A stretch of 64,000 nucleotides of DNA from assembly GCF_030547245.1 (NCBI RefSeq), contig NZ_JAUOQT010000009.1, positions 25,374 through 89,373 of the forward strand. The letters run 5' to 3'. The notes under the pieces were generated by a model. That model made no database searches. It was not told the origin of the DNA and worked only from the letters and a program-made list of their open reading frames with translations. The position numbers and the translations under genes were made by a program. Shown piece after piece: positions 61,215 through 64,000 of the stretch (position 1 is the first letter of the stretch; every line of letters starts with the position of its first letter). Source of the stretch: Oceanihabitans sp. 2_MG-2023 (GTDB lineage Bacteria > Bacteroidota > Bacteroidia > Flavobacteriales > Flavobacteriaceae).

Positions 61215-63650
61215 TTATTTTTTCAAATCATCCAATACTAAACGAATTTCACCATAGGTATACTTATCATCTATTTGGTGTTTTAAATCCGATAGGTTTT
61301 CAAACTTCTGTTTTGGTATTATGGCTTTTAATGCTTTGTAATGCTTTTCAGAAATTAAATCCGTTATTTTCACTTCTCCCGAAGGTATAAAACTTGCTAA
61401 ATGCCCTGTAATTGTATTTACATTTAAATCGCGCTCTATAGCAATTTGCTCTATAGATTTACCAGTTTTAAATAATTCTAACGATATGTTTTTAGTTTCT
61501 CCTTTTTGCTTCTTCGGTGTAGAAACTTCAAATATTTCAACATCTTTAGAAGCTTCTATATCATTTTCATCGCAATAATCGCGAATGACTTTAATAATTT
61601 CGGTTCCGTATTTTTCAACACGTGTCTTACCAAAGCCATTTACTTTTAATAATTCACTTTTATTGGTTGGTAAAGTTTCACACATTTCATATAAAGATTT
61701 CTGGGTGAAAATTTGAAAATGAACAAGTCCTTTATCTTCGGCAATTGTATTTCGCAACTCTCGTAGTAATTCAAATAATTCTACATTAGTCGTTCCATCA
61801 ATAACTGTTTTCCTAGATCTCTTTGGTGTTTCTTTTGTCAAGAAAATCGATTTAGCTCGTAATTCTAAAAATAGCTTTACTTTAAAACCTTCTGTTAGTT
61901 CTTTAAAATACAATTGCTTGGTAGCCAATAATTCTTCAAACAAATCTAATGCTTTCGTTAACTCCGATTGTAAAGCCTTATTATCTGTTGAAAAACTAAA
62001 CGCTTTATATGGGTTTATAATTTTAGTTTCTAATTCCTTTTTATAATAATCTAATGCCTTAGTAAAACGAGCTTGTATTTCCTTACTTGCTTCTGGTATA
62101 GTATTAGTACCAGAAATATCATTTAGTTGTGCTTTAAATGCATTTGCTACTTTTAATAAATTCGTAATACAATCCTTAATAGTCACTAAAGGAGCTTCTA
62201 TATTCCCTTCAATACTTCCTCTATTTTTATAATAAATATCTAAAACCCGATTTACAGGATACAGGAATCTATAGAAATTGAAGATTTCAGCAATTAAATT
62301 TAATTGGAATTCAGACTTAGATTGTACAAGAATAGTTTCATCTGGCTGATTTTCTTCTGCCTTTTTATTAAACGAAATCACATTCGAATCACTAATAATC
62401 TGATTGGAATTGATTTTACTTTTCAACACCAACCCCTCTAAACTTTTACAACGACTCAACGCAACATAGGTTTGTCCATGCGCAAAAGCACCTTGTGCAT
62501 CAATTATAGCTTTATCAAAAGTTAAACCCTGACTCTTATGAATCGTTATAGACCAAGCTAAACGCAAAGGCATTTGTGTGTACGAGCCAATTTTATTTTC
62601 GGTAATTGCTTTTGTTTCTTTATCTACACTGTAGTTTATATTTTCCCAAGTTTCTGGAGTCGTAATAATATTAAAATCATCGTCTGTACATTTTACAACT
62701 ACTTCCTCTTTATCTAACAAAATAACTGTACCTATTTTCCCATTAAAATAACGCTTATCAACAGAACTATCATTCTTAATAAACATAACTTGAGCTCCAA
62801 CTTTTAATACTAACTCTTCTTTATTAGGATATGAAAACTCTGGAAACTTGCCAGATACAGATGCATTATAAACAACTCTTTTTCCTTTTAATTTTTCTAA
62901 TTCTGTTATATTCGTGCGCTCTGCTTTATTGTTATGTGTAGTTAACGATATATAACCATCTTCTTCTTTAGGTGAAAAATTTGGCTGATATCTTTTGTTT
63001 AATTCTTCTGCAGAAGCTTGCGTAAGTGTATTAGTTCTAATCTCATTTAAAATATCTATAAACTTAGGATTGTCCTGCCTGTAAATATGCTGTAACTCCA
63101 CAGTAATAGCGTTACATTGTTGATACGCTAAACTACTAAAAAAGAAAGCATTGTTATAAAAAGGTTTTAATAAATACCATTCATTCTCTTTTATAACTGG
63201 AGATAACTGCTGCAAATCACCAATCATTAATAATTGTACGCCACCAAAAACTTTATCCCTACTTCTAAATCTTCGCAATGTCTTATCAATTCCATCGAGT
63301 AAATCTGCACGAACCATACTAATTTCATCAATAACTAATAAATCCATAGACTTAATAATATTGATCTTCGTTTTACCAAATTTTCTATTAAAACCTCCTG
63401 CACCCTTTAACTCCTCGTTTGGTAAAATAGGACCAAAAGGCATCTGAAAAAAAGAATGTATCGTTACTCCTTTAGCATTAATAGCCGCGACTCCTGTTGG
63501 AGCAACAACCACCATTCTTTTCAAAGAAGTCATTTTCAACTTGTGCAAAAAAGTGGTTTTACCAGTTCCTGCTTTCCCTGTTAAAAACACATTTCTTTCT
63601 GTGTTATTAACAAAATCCCAAGCTAAATCTAATTCCTTATTTGTTGTCAT
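61215..63650 (-). CDS. Pif1-like SF1 helicase with HRDC and HTH domains
   Basis: An 811-residue protein. The N-terminal half (about 1-420) is an SF1B helicase: Walker A LTGKAGTGKTTFLHKL near 23-38, VVAPTGVAAINAKGVTIHSFF near 48-68 (motif Ia), LVIDEISMVRADLL near 104-117 (Walker B), IGDLQQLSPV near 142-151 and LAWSITIHKSQGLTFDKAIID near 357-377. An HRDC-like domain (about 630-710; LYEMCETLPTNKSELLKVNGFG) follows. A helix-turn-helix of the HTH_40 type (TGKSIEQIAIERDLNVNTITGHL, about 735-757) ends it. The C-terminus resembles that of RecQ. It may resolve structured DNA; substrate unknown. Confidence 0.9.
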   Translation of the reverse strand: MTTNKELDLAWDFVNNTERNVFLTGKAGTGKTTFLHKLKMTSLKRMVVVAPTGVAAINAKGVTIHSFFQMPFGPILPNEELKGAGGFNRKFGKTKINIIKSMDLLVIDEISMVRADLLDGIDKTLRRFRSRDKVFGGVQLLMIGDLQQLSPVIKENEWYLLKPFYNNAFFFSSLAYQQCNAITVELQHIYRQDNPKFIDILNEIRTNTLTQASAEELNKRYQPNFSPKEEDGYISLTTHNNKAERTNITELEKLKGKRVVYNASVSGKFPEFSYPNKEELVLKVGAQVMFIKNDSSVDKRYFNGKIGTVILLDKEEVVVKCTDDDFNIITTPETWENINYSVDKETKAITENKIGSYTQMPLRLAWSITIHKSQGLTFDKAIIDAQGAFAHGQTYVALSRCKSLEGLVLKSKINSNQIISDSNVISFNKKAEENQPDETILVQSKSEFQLNLIAEIFNFYRFLYPVNRVLDIYYKNRGSIEGNIEAPLVTIKDCITNLLKVANAFKAQLNDISGTNTIPEASKEIQARFTKALDYYKKELETKIINPYKAFSFSTDNKALQSELTKALDLFEELLATKQLYFKELTEGFKVKLFLELRAKSIFLTKETPKRSRKTVIDGTTNVELFELLRELRNTIAEDKGLVHFQIFTQKSLYEMCETLPTNKSELLKVNGFGKTRVEKYGTEIIKVIRDYCDENDIEASKDVEIFEVSTPKKQKGETKNISLELFKTGKSIEQIAIERDLNVNTITGHLASFIPSGEVKITDLISEKHYKALKAIIPKQKFENLSDLKHQIDDKYTYGEIRLVLDDLKK

Positions 63651-63927
63651 TGATACTATTTTCTATACAGAGTTTGAAGATAATTAAAATCAATAGTTTT
63701 TTTGGCGAGTTTTTAAAAAAAATAAAAACCACGCTATCCACTTTATCTTTTTTTAAGTTTTATAGAAATAGAATATCATATATTTAAATAAACGGCTAAT
63801 ACTATCCAAGTAAAGCAGTATACAATTTAAAAAAAAAGGATATCGTTTCTATCGTTCTCGCGAAGGATTCGCAAAGGATTCATAGTAATGTATGCTAATA
63901 TATTTTCCTTGATTATAGTATATAAAA
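63651..63927. other. Gap between the helicase gene and the 5S rRNA terminator
   Basis: About 280 bases with no reading frame. It includes a short tandem near-repeat, GCGAAGGATTC followed by GCAAAGGATTC (about 63865-63886), the first of which contains the palindrome GCGAA-GGA-TTCGC. Otherwise it shows nothing I can interpret. Confidence 0.55.
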
Positions 63928-63959
63928 AAACCCTTCAATAAATAAATATTGAAGGGTTT
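63928..63959 (-). terminator. Terminator of the rRNA operon
   Basis: AAACCCTTCAATA pairs with TATTGAAGGGTTT (13 bp, 6-base loop) and is followed by a T-run on the minus strand, six bases downstream of the 5S rRNA end. Confidence 0.9.
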
Positions 63960-63965
63960 AAAAAA

Positions 63966-64000
63966 GGCGACGACCTACTCTTCCACAATGTAGTACCATC
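63966..64000 (-). rRNA. rrf: 5S ribosomal RNA, 3' end only
   Basis: The last 35 bases read, on the minus strand, GATGGTACTACA then TGGAAGAGTAGGTCGTCGCC, the conserved 3' end of bacterial 5S rRNA. The rest, and presumably 23S and 16S, lie beyond the right edge on the minus strand. Confidence 0.93.

Overview
The window is a chromosomal segment of a member of the Flavobacteriaceae (Bacteroidota). The evidence is the AT-rich DNA, the near absence of Shine-Dalgarno sequences, promoters of the TTG-N17-21-TANNTTTG type, gliding and type IX secretion genes (gldJ, porU, porV), an ECF sigma/FecR/STN-TonB-receptor set, a tiny THX ribosomal protein gene and a C-terminal type IX sorting domain. Most of it is ordinary housekeeping DNA. 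I see no prophage, insertion sequence or CRISPR array.

Layout. 1-2.7 kb: ffh, folD and a partial YwaF-type membrane gene, all on the minus strand. 2.9-8.6 kb: a divergent pair, with a large repeat-bearing, LamG-ending lipoprotein on one side and an ECF sigma factor, FecR anti-sigma factor and STN-domain TonB-dependent receptor on the other. 8.6-15 kb: a UDG-like protein, bTHX, yaaA, a candidate structured RNA, rluD, a PASTA protein, ddl and coaD. 15-21 kb: SulP transporter, M14 peptidase, NUDIX hydrolase, pyrE, birA. 21-26 kb: rsfS and ftsH, then an LUD-cdsA-psd-ACBP-SdpI run that is mostly phospholipid synthesis. 26-35 kb: PafA-like phosphatase, MlaE/MlaF lipid transporter, DUF389 protein, mannose-1-phosphate guanylyltransferase, SprT-like protein, SDR, M28 peptidase. 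35-47 kb: pdhA and pdhC, cdd, porV, porU, divergent gldJ, murF. 47-57 kb: tRNA-Val, folC, exbB-exbD-tonB-tonB, nhaD, an amino acid dehydrogenase, anmK, acyl-CoA dehydrogenase. 57-61 kb: a three-gene exported cassette (SUMF1-fold protein, GGNGDGF-repeat protein, T9SS-sorted protein). 61-64 kb: a Pif1-like helicase and the 3' end of a 5S rRNA, so an rRNA operon lies just beyond the right edge.

The genes fit together as cell-envelope biology: TonB/ExbBD energises outer-membrane receptors such as the STN receptor, whose occupancy is probably read out by FecR and the sigma factor; PorU and PorV export and anchor proteins such as the one at 60.4 kb; cdsA, psd and Mla handle phospholipids; ddl, murF and anmK serve peptidoglycan.

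The parts I find least explained are the exported repeat cassette at 57.4-61.2 kb, the repeat lipoprotein divergent from the sigma/FecR/receptor operon, a set of small hairpins placed just before the start codons of five genes, a candidate RNA at 10.9 kb, and a decayed small lipoprotein gene at 47.1-47.3 kb. All calls come from reading the sequence; no database search was run.
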